DNA of 7,228 nt, from assembly GCA_900549295.1 (NCBI GenBank), contig URNG01000132.1, forward strand, positions 1 through 7,228, written 5' to 3'. Positions within the stretch are counted from its first letter, which is position 1. Each line of letters begins with the position of its first letter. Below the pieces are notes generated by a model that saw nothing but the letters and a program-made list of their open reading frames with translations, was not told the DNA's origin and searched no databases. The translations under genes were made by a program, and so were the position numbers. Positions 1 through 4,814 of this stretch are shown here, piece after piece. Source of the stretch: an uncultured Rhodocyclaceae bacterium (GTDB lineage Bacteria > Pseudomonadota > Gammaproteobacteria > Burkholderiales > Rhodocyclaceae).

Positions 1-48
1 GGTCTCCTGGTCCCAAACCAGGCGCGATACCAACTTCGCTATACCCGG
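1..48 (-). tRNA. tRNA-Pro (TGG), 3' part cut off by the window start
   Basis: Read on the minus strand from 48, the sequence folds as the 5' two-thirds of a tRNA. The acceptor strand is CCGGGTA (48-42), followed by U8 A9 and a D arm with a GCGA/TCGC stem. The anticodon stem is CCTGG/CCAGG (22-18 and 10-6) around a 7-nt loop TTTGGGA. The anticodon is TGG (15-13), which gives proline. The variable region, T arm and 3' acceptor strand lie beyond base 1, so acceptor pairing cannot be checked. The tRNA belongs to the Firmicutes-like flank, not to the proteobacterial element to the right, so it should not be read as the element's attachment site. Confidence 0.85.
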
Positions 49-64
49 ATATTCAATTTCTGCC

Positions 65-92
65 ATGATACCACGGCGGAGAGGAAAAACAA
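65..92 (-). promoter_or_regulatory. Probable promoter of the tRNA-Pro
   Basis: On the minus strand a -35-like TTGTTT (92-87) and a -10-like TATCAT (70-65) are separated by 16 bp. Transcription would begin near base 58, about 10 nt before the tRNA. The -10 matches the consensus at 5 of 6 bases and the -35 at 4 of 6. The position between the terminator and the tRNA supports the call; it is based on pattern only. Confidence 0.5.
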
Positions 93-146
93 GGATTTTC
101 TGTCTGTGGTCATTTTACATTTCTCCCATCCTACCATGCCGCGCGG

Positions 147-198
147 AAAAAAGCAACAGGAAGCGGGCGATTTTCTGCCCGCTTTCTGCTGCTTTTTT
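147..198. terminator. Bidirectional intrinsic terminator
   Basis: An AAAAAA tract (147-152) and a TTTTTT tract (193-198) flank a stem whose core is AAGCGGGC (161-168) pairing with GCCCGCTT (177-184), extended by imperfect GCAACAG/CTGCTGC pairing. It can end transcription in both directions. On the minus strand it lies just downstream of the histidine kinase stop codon and separates that gene from the tRNA. Confidence 0.8.
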
Positions 199-215
199 GC
201 ATCGTTCTCTCACTG

Positions 216-353
216 TTAGTCCTGCTGGACCAGCGGCAGCGTTACATCTGCTCGGAACAGATCTGCGTCGATGGACAGCCGGAACGTGCCGCCCATCAGC
301 TGCACAAGGCTTCGCACGATGGAAAGCCCCAGCCCGCTGCCCTCTGTGTGGCG
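216..353 (-). pseudogene. C-terminal fragment of a sensor histidine kinase, broken at the assembly join
   Basis: On the minus strand, 45 codons lead to a TAA at 218-216. The peptide contains EGSGLGLSIV, the G2 box of the HATPase_c ATP-binding domain of sensor histidine kinases. After it come SLVQLMGG and the closing strands ending VTLPLVQQD. This fits the last ~45 residues of a membrane kinase of the kind common in gut Clostridia. In intact kinases of this type the residues just before the G2 box continue the ATP lid; here the frame runs into Gly/Pro codons made by the G/C homopolymer at 353-373. Everything N-terminal is missing. I infer that the gene is intact in its real genome and was cut by the assembly, not by mutation. 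Confidence 0.75.
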
Positions 354-373
354 GGGGGGGGGCCCCCCCCCCC
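353..373. other. G10C11 homopolymer tract: likely chimeric join between two genomes
   Basis: Ten G (353-362) are followed directly by eleven C (363-373). Left of the tract, kinase homology on the minus strand starts immediately. Right of it, DUF1016 homology on the plus strand starts immediately. Two unrelated genes from organisms of different phylum type therefore break at the same ~20 bases. A poly-G read tail joined to the reverse complement of another poly-G tail gives exactly this G-then-C pattern. An open frame starting at 65 runs through the tract and fuses antisense kinase to the nuclease; it is not a real gene. Confidence 0.75.
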
Positions 374-1504
374 GCCGCTTTGCCTGCCGGCTACGCCGGC
401 ATCCACGGCGGTATCGTGGAAATGCTCGACGCTGCCCGCCAGGCGGCGGCGCGCAGCGTCAATGCGCTGATGACGGCCAGCTACTGGGAGATCGGCCGCC
501 GCATCGTGGAGGCCGAGCAACAGGGCAAGCGGCGTGCGGGGTATGGCGAACAGTTGATGGCCCGGCTGTCCGCCGACCTGACCGCTCAGTTTGGGCGGGG
601 CTTTGGCGTGAACAACCTGGAGAACATGCGGCGGTTCTTCCTCGCATACCCAGTCTCCGAGATTTCCCAGACACTGTCTGGGAAATTGGACAACGAGCTG
701 CCTGATGAGAAATCCCAGACGGTGTCTGGGAAATTGAGCCTCGCCGAGCTGGCGCAAGTGTTCACGCTGCCGTGGTCGGCCTATGTCCGGCTGCTGGTGG
801 TCAAGGATACCCATGCCCGGCGCTTCTACGAAACCGAGGCACTACGCGGCGGCTGGAGCGTGCGCCAGCTTGACCGGCAGATTGGCAGCCAGTTCTACGA
901 GCGCACCGCCTTGTCCAAGGATAAGGCGGCGATGCTGGTCAAGGGAGCTGTGGCGAGGCCCGAGGATGCCGTCACGCCCGACGACGCGATCAAAGACCCG
1001 TATGTACTGGAGTTCCTGAACCTCAAGGACGAGTATTCGGAATCCGATCTGGAGGCCGCGTTAATCCAGCGGCTGGAGGATTTTCTGCTGGAGCTGGGCG
1101 AAGGCTTCACCTTCGTCGGCCGGCAGCGGCGCTTGCGCATTGACCAGACTTGGTATCGGGTCGATCTGCTGTTTTTCCATCGCAAGTTGCGTTGCTTGGT
1201 CATCATCGACTTGAAGCTGGGCAGCCTGACCCATGCGGACGTGGGCCAGATGCACATGTATTGCAACTATGCCAAGGAGCATTGGGCCTATCCCGATGAG
1301 AACCCGCCCGTGGGGTTGATCCTCTGCGCCGACAAGGGCCACGCGCTGGCGCGGTATGCCTTGGAAGGTTTGCCGACGAAGGTGATGGCGGCGAACTACC
1401 GTACTGTGTTGCCCGATGCCGAGCTGTTGCAGAAAGAGCTGGAAACCACGCGGCGCTTGCTGGAGTCGCGTGCGGTGAAGCAGCCCAAGAAGCTCCGGCA
1501 ATAA
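374..1504 (+). CDS. DUF1016 / YhcG-type PD-(D/E)XK nuclease family protein, 5' end missing
   Basis: The readable protein is 376 codons, from ALPAGYAG next to the G/C tract to a TAA at 1502-1504. The first third has the DUF1016 N-terminal signature (VNALMTASYWEIGRRIVE, then GFGVNNLENMRRFFLAYP). The C-terminal third is the nuclease-like domain, with RVDLLFFHRKL followed by VIIDLKLG. The aspartates at codons 1163 and 1208 and the lysine at 1214 fit a PD-(D/E)XK metal site. Family members are ~340-380 residues, so only the start codon and a few residues are probably lost at the join. The ATG at 422 is possible but would drop conserved-looking sequence. The linker at ~662-740 encodes two copies of QT(L/V)SGKL from palindromic DNA. 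The cellular role is not established; such genes often sit near restriction-modification or other defence loci, and none is visible here. Confidence 0.85.
   Translation, partial: AALPAGYAGIHGGIVEMLDAARQAAARSVNALMTASYWEIGRRIVEAEQQGKRRAGYGEQLMARLSADLTAQFGRGFGVNNLENMRRFFLAYPVSEISQTLSGKLDNELPDEKSQTVSGKLSLAELAQVFTLPWSAYVRLLVVKDTHARRFYETEALRGGWSVRQLDRQIGSQFYERTALSKDKAAMLVKGAVARPEDAVTPDDAIKDPYVLEFLNLKDEYSESDLEAALIQRLEDFLLELGEGFTFVGRQRRLRIDQTWYRVDLLFFHRKLRCLVIIDLKLGSLTHADVGQMHMYCNYAKEHWAYPDENPPVGLILCADKGHALARYALEGLPTKVMAANYRTVLPDAELLQKELETTRRLLESRAVKQPKKLRQ
662..736. repeat. Two palindromic repeats inside the DUF1016 gene
   Basis: Copy 1 (662-686) is a perfect palindrome: 12 bases ATTTCCCAGACA, a central C, then TGTCTGGGAAAT. 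Copy 2 (711-735) keeps the core TCCCAGAC-GGT-GTCTGGGA (713-731). The copies start about 49 bp apart in the same reading frame and encode SQTLSGKL and SQTVSGKL in the linker between the N-terminal helical domain and the rest. Frame is preserved in both, so they add peptide without breaking the gene. Confidence 0.8.
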
Positions 1505-1662
1505 CCGGGCGTCCCGGCGTGCCGCCGTCGGGCTCGCGGGCTGCGCCCCGCGCTTCGTGCCGAATCGCGGCCATTCGGCTTTGATCCCTGACGCCTCCGG
1601 CCCTCTCGGGCCTGCGCGCTCCGCTTGCCCCCAAAGCCAACTGTGTGCAGTGGGCGGGTGTG
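1505..1662. other. Intergenic region with a GGCCC/GGGCC hairpin element (copy A, 1588-1629)
   Basis: No gene is supported here. The stretch 1588-1629 reads CTGACGCCTCC, then the hairpin GGCCC-tctc-GGGCC (1599-1612), then TGCGCGCT and CGCTTGCC. Nearly the same arms recur at 5798-5850 around a longer hairpin, and the hairpin plus TGCGCG recurs at 2389-2408. No T tract follows, so it is not an obvious intrinsic terminator. Copies A and B each lie ~50 bp upstream of a ~150 bp leader repeat. Confidence 0.6.
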
Positions 1663-1812
1663 GGCGGTCTTGCTGTTCCCTTCACCGTATCACGGCGTTC
1701 TCGCCGTCAAGGGCGGCGCGCGCGGGTGCGCGCTTGCGTCCTGGCGGCCGTCTGCGACCCCTGACTGCTTGCGCTGCGCCGTGCTCCCGACGGTTCCGGG
1801 CAATTCCGCCCG
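1663..1812 (+). repeat. ~150 bp structured leader repeat, copy 1 (upstream of radC)
   Basis: This segment matches 2454-2599 over its whole length, with long identical blocks (GGCGGTCTTGCTGTTCCCTT, CACGGCGTTCTCGCCGTCAA, CCCTGACTGCTTGCGCTGCG) around a more variable middle. It contains two small hairpins. ACGGCG-ttct-CGCCGT lies at 1692-1707, and CGGGC-aattcc-GCCCG at 1797-1812, which ends 18 nt before the radC start. Position and structure suggest a 5' regulatory leader. The open frame through it (LLFPS..HGVLAVKG..) shows no coding signal of its own. Confidence 0.8.
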
Positions 1813-1830
1813 AGCAACCGGAGCACGATC

Positions 1831-2340
1831 ATGTCGCAACTGTCCTTTTCCTCGTTCGATGCCTCGCTGATGGTGCGTGATGCGCAGGGCGGCTACCTGC
1901 TGGCGACGACTGACCAGATTCTGGAGGCTGCGCGCCAGGCCATCGAGCACAAGATGCAACGCGGTGAAGCGTTCAGTTCGCCGGCGGCGGTCAAGGAGTA
2001 CCTGTGCGCCAAGCTGGCCGGCTACGAGCACGAAGTCTTTGCGGTGCTGTTCCTCGATTCGCAGCATCGCCTGATCGAATACGCCGAGATGTTCCGCGGC
2101 ACCATCGACAGTGCATCGGTGTACCCGCGCGAGCTGGTCAAGGAGGCACTGCGGCTCAATGCGGCGGCGGTCATCGTGTCGCACAACCATCCGAGCGGGA
2201 ACCCGGAGCCAAGCGCGGCCGACAGGGCGCTGACCCAGCGGCTCAAGGAGGCGCTGGCGCTGGTGGACGTTCGCACGCTGGATCACGTCATCGTCGCGGG
2301 AAGCAGCACTACGTCATTCGCCGAATGCGGTCTGATTTGA
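1831..2340 (+). CDS. radC: RadC-family JAB/JAMM domain protein
   Basis: The 169-residue protein carries the JAMM metalloprotease-type motif of the RadC/MPN(+) fold: E68, then SHNHPSGNPEPS with H118 and H120, and D131, the usual zinc-binding set. An N-terminal stretch (~1-45) precedes the JAB domain. It is shorter than chromosomal RadC (~220 residues) because it lacks the N-terminal helix-hairpin-helix region; this short form is common on integrative elements and plasmids. A DNA-repair role for RadC has been disputed, and the function of element-borne copies is unknown. The ATG at 1831 gives the full domain, but the Shine-Dalgarno match upstream (CGGAGC) is weak. The gene stands alone between a leader repeat and a strong terminator. 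A diverged fragment of a second radC lies at 5073-5166. Confidence 0.9.
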   Translation: MSQLSFSSFDASLMVRDAQGGYLLATTDQILEAARQAIEHKMQRGEAFSSPAAVKEYLCAKLAGYEHEVFAVLFLDSQHRLIEYAEMFRGTIDSASVYPRELVKEALRLNAAAVIVSHNHPSGNPEPSAADRALTQRLKEALALVDVRTLDHVIVAGSSTTSFAECGLI

Positions 2341-2344
2341 CCGA

Positions 2345-2365
2345 GGGGGCTTCGGCCCCCTTTTT
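2345..2365 (+). terminator. Intrinsic terminator after radC
   Basis: GGGGGC-ttcg-GCCCCC followed by TTTTT begins 5 bases after the radC stop codon. A stable UUCG tetraloop on a 6-bp GC stem with a U tract is a textbook intrinsic terminator. It makes radC a separate transcription unit from the DUF2958 gene. Confidence 0.92.
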
Positions 2366-2384
2366 GCTGTGCCCGACGGTGCAA

Positions 2385-2422
2385 CTCTGGCCCGCGCGGG
2401 CCTGCGCGTGCTGCGCACTTGC
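2385..2422. repeat. GGCCC/GGGCC hairpin element (copy B)
   Basis: GGCCC-gcgc-GGGCC (2389-2402) is followed by TGCGCG and, a little further on, CGCACTTGCCG. It has the same 5-4-5 geometry and downstream TGCGCG as copy A and lies a similar distance (~50 bp) before the second leader repeat. The upstream arm CTGACGCCTCC of copies A and C is not preserved. Confidence 0.5.
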
Positions 2423-2453
2423 CGAAAACCGGGTTGCGTGGAGGTGAGAGGGA

Positions 2454-2599
2454 GGCGGTCTTGCTGTTCCCTTCATCGTGCCACGGCGTTCTCGCCGTCA
2501 AGGGCTGCGCGTACTTGCACGCTTGCGGCCTGCGGCCGTCGTTGACCCCTGACTGCTTGCGCTGCGCCGTGCCCCGGAAGGGTCGGGCAATTCCGCCCG
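2454..2599 (+). repeat. ~150 bp structured leader repeat, copy 2 (upstream of the DUF2958 gene)
   Basis: Direct repeat of 1663-1812, with the same two hairpins conserved: ACGGCG-ttct-CGCCGT (2483-2498) and CGGGC-aattcc-GCCCG (2584-2599). The second hairpin ends just before the AGGAG ribosome-binding site (2610-2614) of the next gene. The two copies precede unrelated proteins, so similarity of the genes cannot explain the similarity of the leaders. Confidence 0.8.
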
Positions 2600-2620
2600 G
2601 CATCCTGTCAGGAGTTCATC

Positions 2621-2971
2621 GTGAACAACGCACTCATCACTAACGAGCAGCGCATCGTGCTGCTGGCCAACGGCCGCGAATCCTTGGAGAACCCCGACTT
2701 CGATCCGGCCCCCGTGGTCAAGCTGTTCACGCCGGACGCCGGCGCGACCTGGCTGCTGACCGAGATTGATCCCGATGACCACGACCACGCCTTTGGTCTT
2801 TGCGACCTGGGCCTGGGGGCGCCGGAAATCGGCTGGGTCAGCCTGGGCGAACTGGCGACGGTGCGCGGGCGGCTGGGCTTGCCGATCGAGCGCGACCTGT
2901 CTTTCCACGCCGAGAAGCGGATGAGCGTCTATGCGTGCGATGCGCGGCTGGCCGGGCGAATCGCTGTCTGA
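2621..2971 (+). CDS. DUF2958 domain-containing protein
   Basis: The 116-residue protein matches my recollection of the DUF2958 family in order and length: an N-terminal LITNEQRIVLLANG segment, then a PVVKLFTPDAGATWLLTEIDP block, FGLCDLGLGAPEIGWVSL, and a LPIERDLSFHAEKRMSVY end. The biochemical function is unknown. There is no signal peptide or membrane segment, so it is probably cytosolic. The start is a GTG, set by a good AGGAG six bases upstream. Genes of this family are repeatedly found on conjugative elements close to RadC, DUF932 and ParB-like genes, as here. It has its own copy of the leader repeat and is convergent with the sulfur module. Confidence 0.85.
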   Translation: MNNALITNEQRIVLLANGRESLENPDFDPAPVVKLFTPDAGATWLLTEIDPDDHDHAFGLCDLGLGAPEIGWVSLGELATVRGRLGLPIERDLSFHAEKRMSVYACDARLAGRIAV

Positions 2972-2982
2972 TCCCGCATTTG

Positions 2983-2999
2983 GGCTGCATTGAGCAGCC
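2983..2999. terminator. Weak hairpin between convergent genes
   Basis: GGCTGC-attga-GCAGCC lies in the 54-bp gap between the DUF2958 stop codon and the DsrE stop codon on the other strand. Only short T-rich sequence (TCTTG) follows it, so it may be a poor terminator shared by both genes. Confidence 0.4.
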
Positions 3000-3025
3000 T
3001 CTTGCTCTAGGCGTCAGCCTGCGGC

Positions 3026-3400
3026 TCAGGCCACCTGCAAAGAGCCTACGGCGCCCATCAGCATATCGACCACATCGGGAGCAGTGATGATCTCGAAGCG
3101 CGCGTCCATCTGTTCGGCAGAAAGGCCATTGTGCAGCATGCACGACTTGCAAATGGCCACCCGGCCACCTTCGGCCAGGTATTTGCTCAGCAGGTCGGCC
3201 GCGGGCTCGAAGGGCTGACCAATATTGATGCCGTCGGCCGTGCCCGGAACGCCCAGTGCAACGCCCTCGGCCATGAGGATCAGGCAAGCCGAATGGCCCT
3301 TGAGCCGCGCGTTAAGCGCCATAGTCAGCGCGACGGTCATCTTGTCGGCGTTGCCAGGGCCGTGGAACAAGGTTGAAACAAAGGCTGCTGTCTGAAGCAT
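3026..3400 (-). CDS. DsrE family sulfur-relay-type protein
   Basis: The 124-residue protein has the DsrE/F-like pattern. A first strand and phosphate-loop-like turn (FVSTLFHGPGNADKM) is followed by the helix ALTMALNARLKG, the strand ACLILMAEGVALG, and a strand-loop with two cysteines, AICKSCMLHNGL (C84 and C87). DsrE-fold proteins carry persulfide sulfur on a cysteine at about this point in sulfur oxidation and tRNA thiolation pathways. I infer a sulfur-carrier or persulfide-handling role; the partner is unknown. The start at 3400 has AAGGAG 7 bases upstream (3413-3408). It follows the CMD-family gene by 16 bp in the same direction, so the two are probably co-transcribed. No signal peptide or membrane segment is visible. 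Confidence 0.8.
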   Translation of the reverse strand: MLQTAAFVSTLFHGPGNADKMTVALTMALNARLKGHSACLILMAEGVALGVPGTADGINIGQPFEPAADLLSKYLAEGGRVAICKSCMLHNGLSAEQMDARFEIITAPDVVDMLMGAVGSLQVA

Positions 3401-3416
3401 GCGTTTTCTCCTTCGC

Positions 3417-3773
3417 TCAAGCTTGGGCCGGTGCGGAAAATTCATTGAATGCGGCCACTGCATTGGCCGCGTACATGGCCACTGGGCCACCACCCATGTA
3501 GATGGCAACGCCCAGGGCCTCGTGGACTTCCTCGGTGCTGGCACCCAGGCGCGCCAGCGCCTTGGTGTGAAACCCGATGCAGCCATCGCAGCGCGCAGCC
3601 ACCCCCACGGCCAAGGCGATCAGCTCCTTGGTTTTGGGGTCGATGACACCTCCCGCCATGGCGGCCTTGCCCATGTCGCCAAAGCCTTTCATCACGCTCG
3701 CCTGGGTCTTGTGCAGTTGGGCCAGGTTGGTCGAGATGGTCTGAGTGAGTGATTTGTAGTGCGGGACGGTCAT
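3417..3773 (-). CDS. Carboxymuconolactone decarboxylase family (AhpD-like) protein
   Basis: The 118-residue protein has the AhpD-like core E50-x11-C62-DG-C65-x3-H69 (RCDGCIGFHTKAL), followed by the family's usual LGASTEEVHEALGVAIYMGGGP helices. The CxxC and nearby His form the thiol active site in AhpD, an alkylhydroperoxidase partner; a decarboxylase role is unlikely with this motif. I infer thiol-disulfide or peroxide/persulfide chemistry in the cytosol. The ATG at 3773 has AGGAG (3785-3781) seven bases upstream. It is the first gene of the minus-strand unit and is divergent from the ArsR-type regulator, so the promoter region 3774-3916 is shared. Its untranslated leader would carry the 9-bp hairpin at 3815-3840. 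Confidence 0.85.
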   Translation of the reverse strand: MTVPHYKSLTQTISTNLAQLHKTQASVMKGFGDMGKAAMAGGVIDPKTKELIALAVGVAARCDGCIGFHTKALARLGASTEEVHEALGVAIYMGGGPVAMYAANAVAAFNEFSAPAQA

Positions 3774-3814
3774 GGGATAGCTCCTGGTTTCGGGTTGATG
3801 AAGTGGATGGGCGC

Positions 3815-3840
3815 CCCCTGTCCTGCCGCGCGGACAGGGG
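3815..3840. repeat. Perfect 9-bp inverted repeat in the divergent promoter region
   Basis: CCCCTGTCC (3815-3823) pairs with GGACAGGGG (3832-3840) across an 8-nt loop. On the minus strand it falls in the predicted leader RNA of the CMD-DsrE transcript. On the plus strand it overlaps the -35 box of the regulator promoter. It could be an RNA hairpin or a second protein-binding site. Confidence 0.6.
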
Positions 3841-3859
3841 CTTTCCTGAAAGATATAAT
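3831..3859 (+). promoter_or_regulatory. Predicted sigma70 promoter of the regulator-rhodanese unit
   Basis: The -10 is a perfect TATAAT (3854-3859). A -35-like CGGACA (3831-3836, 4 of 6 consensus bases) lies 17 bp upstream. Transcription would start near 3866, giving a leader of ~50 nt to the regulator ATG at 3917. Confidence 0.65.
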
Positions 3860-3888
3860 TTAGTGCTAGCTAAATTAGACAATGCTAA
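3857..3888. promoter_or_regulatory. Candidate twin operator for the ArsR-type regulator
   Basis: Two adjacent palindromes share the form TTAG-N6-CTAA. The first is AATTTAG-tgctag-CTAAATT (3857-3876) and the second TTAG-acaatg-CTAA (3875-3888). Their centres are 15 bp apart. The first spans both predicted start sites and touches both -10 boxes; the second lies in the spacer of the minus-strand promoter. Winged-helix ArsR dimers bind AT-rich palindromes of about this size, and the adjacent gene encodes such a protein, so autoregulation is likely. Confidence 0.65.
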
Positions 3889-3902
3889 ACTATATGCGTC
3901 AA
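3874..3902 (-). promoter_or_regulatory. Predicted sigma70 promoter of the CMD-DsrE unit
   Basis: On the minus strand TTGACG (3902-3897, 5 of 6) and TCTAAT (3879-3874, 5 of 6) are 17 bp apart. The start site would be near 3867, almost back to back with the plus-strand start. The two polymerases would approach over the same ~70 bp, so occupancy should be mutually exclusive. Confidence 0.6.
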
Positions 3903-3916
3903 CTTCCCCTGAAGAC

Positions 3917-4228
3917 ATGACCCAGCGCAAATCCGACATTGAGCTGTTGCAGGACAGCGCCGAGCAGGCAGCGGCATTGCTACAGGCGGTGGGAAACCCC
4001 AGCCGGTTGGTGATGTTGTGTCTGCTGATCGTCCACGGTGAGATGACCGTGGGAGCCCTCAACGAGCAGGTGCCTCTGAGTCCATCGGCGCTCTCGCAGC
4101 ATCTGGCCCGGATGCGCGAGGAAGGTCTGGTGACTTACCGGCGTGAGGCGCAGACGCTGTACTACCGCATCGAAGACCCGAACGTGGCCAAGCTCATCGC
4201 CACGCTGAAGGACATCTTCTGTCCTTGA
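3917..4228 (+). CDS. ygaV: ArsR-family repressor of the YgaV/BigR/SqrR (persulfide-sensing) type
   Basis: The 103-residue winged-helix protein starts with an amphipathic helix (SAEQAAALLQAVGNPSRL), has a recognition region SPSALSQHLARMREEGLV and a wing RREAQTLYYRI, and ends ATLKDIFCP. Its only two cysteines are C35 (in LVMLCLLIV) and C102. Their position and 67-residue spacing match the cysteine pair of SqrR and BigR, which forms a polysulfide bridge and releases DNA. The start of the protein and the ATLK..CP ending also resemble E. coli YgaV as I remember it. It lacks the ELCVCD metal site of arsenic or zinc sensors. The ATG at 3917 is chosen because the family begins here; the upstream open frame is antisense to the CMD gene start. 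The ribosome-binding site is weak. It lies 25 bp upstream of ygaP, the same order as ygaVP in E. coli. Confidence 0.88.
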   Translation: MTQRKSDIELLQDSAEQAAALLQAVGNPSRLVMLCLLIVHGEMTVGALNEQVPLSPSALSQHLARMREEGLVTYRREAQTLYYRIEDPNVAKLIATLKDIFCP

Positions 4229-4253
4229 TTCCTTTCATTCTGGAACCCACACG

Positions 4254-4781
4254 ATGACCTTGAAGACGCTTTCTCCCGACGCTGCTGGCGCGCTCCTCGC
4301 GCAGGGTGCTGTCCTGGTGGACATTCGCTCCGCCAACGAACATGCGCGTGTGCGCATTGCGCAGGCTCGCCACATCCCTTTGGCGAAATTGGCGCAAGGC
4401 GCCATGCGCTTCGAGGGGGCGAGCGCCGTCATCTTCCATTGCCGCTCGGGTGCTCGCACGCTGATGAATGCGCAGTTGCTGGACGGCTGTGCGGCCTGCG
4501 ATACCTACCTGCTCGAAGGCGGGCTCGATGCGTGGAAGCGCGCCGACCTGCCCATCGTCACCGACGCTCGCCAGCCGCTGGAGTTGCAGCGGCAGGTGCA
4601 GATCGCCGCTGGCGCAGCGGTGTTCGCGGGGACGGCACTGGGCGCCACGCTGTCGCCGTGGTTTTACGCACTGTCCGGTTTCATCGGTGCCGGCCTGGTA
4701 TTCGCGGGCGTGAGCGGATTCTGTGGCCTGGCGCGCTTGCTGATGAAGGCGCCTTGGAATCGGAGGGCGTTGTCCAGTTGA
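4254..4781 (+). CDS. ygaP: YgaP-type membrane-anchored rhodanese
   Basis: The 175-residue protein has an N-terminal rhodanese domain (~1-105) and a C-terminal DUF2892-type membrane hairpin (~115-165). The rhodanese part shows VDIRSANEH and the active-site loop HCRSGAR with catalytic C63, then LLEGGLDAWK. The C-terminal part begins QRQVQIAAG and has two hydrophobic helices separated by a short turn, ending GFCGLARLL. E. coli YgaP, from memory, has nearly the same length, domain order and C63. The family moves sulfane sulfur from a donor through a cysteine persulfide at the inner membrane. It is downstream of the sensor gene and probably co-transcribed with it. The Shine-Dalgarno match before the ATG (TGGAA) is poor, so translation may be modest or coupled. 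Confidence 0.92.
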   Translation: MTLKTLSPDAAGALLAQGAVLVDIRSANEHARVRIAQARHIPLAKLAQGAMRFEGASAVIFHCRSGARTLMNAQLLDGCAACDTYLLEGGLDAWKRADLPIVTDARQPLELQRQVQIAAGAAVFAGTALGATLSPWFYALSGFIGAGLVFAGVSGFCGLARLLMKAPWNRRALSS

Positions 4782-4814
4782 TTCGTTTCCCTTTTATCTT
4801 TCATAGGAGAACTC

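Noticed and set aside
1..48. tRNA-Pro as the attachment site of the conjugative element
   Set aside because: The tRNA lies in the Firmicutes-like fragment beyond the suspected chimeric join, and no direct repeat of its end is seen inside the element part.
65..373. N-terminal ~100 residues of the long open frame that ends at 1504
   Set aside because: This part runs antisense to the histidine kinase and through the terminator, then crosses the G/C tract. Its peptide has no domain, and DUF1016 homology begins only at ~377.
1557..1880. Short open frames through leader repeat 1 (with LLFPS..HGVLAVKG in one frame)
   Set aside because: The frame is shared with the second repeat only because the DNA is nearly identical. 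It has no ribosome-binding site, overlaps the radC start, and hairpin structure explains the conservation better.
1663..2599. CRISPR array or tandem repeat
   Set aside because: There are only two long copies separated by a whole gene and a terminator, with no short regular repeat-spacer pattern.
2419..2643. 74-codon open frame through leader repeat 2
   Set aside because: It overlaps the GTG start of the DUF2958 gene, has no Shine-Dalgarno sequence, and resembles copy 1 at the DNA level, so there is no independent protein-level signal.
3749..3916. 56 extra N-terminal codons before the regulator ATG at 3917
   Set aside because: They overlap the start of the divergent CMD gene and both promoters and operators, and the family begins at about the chosen ATG.
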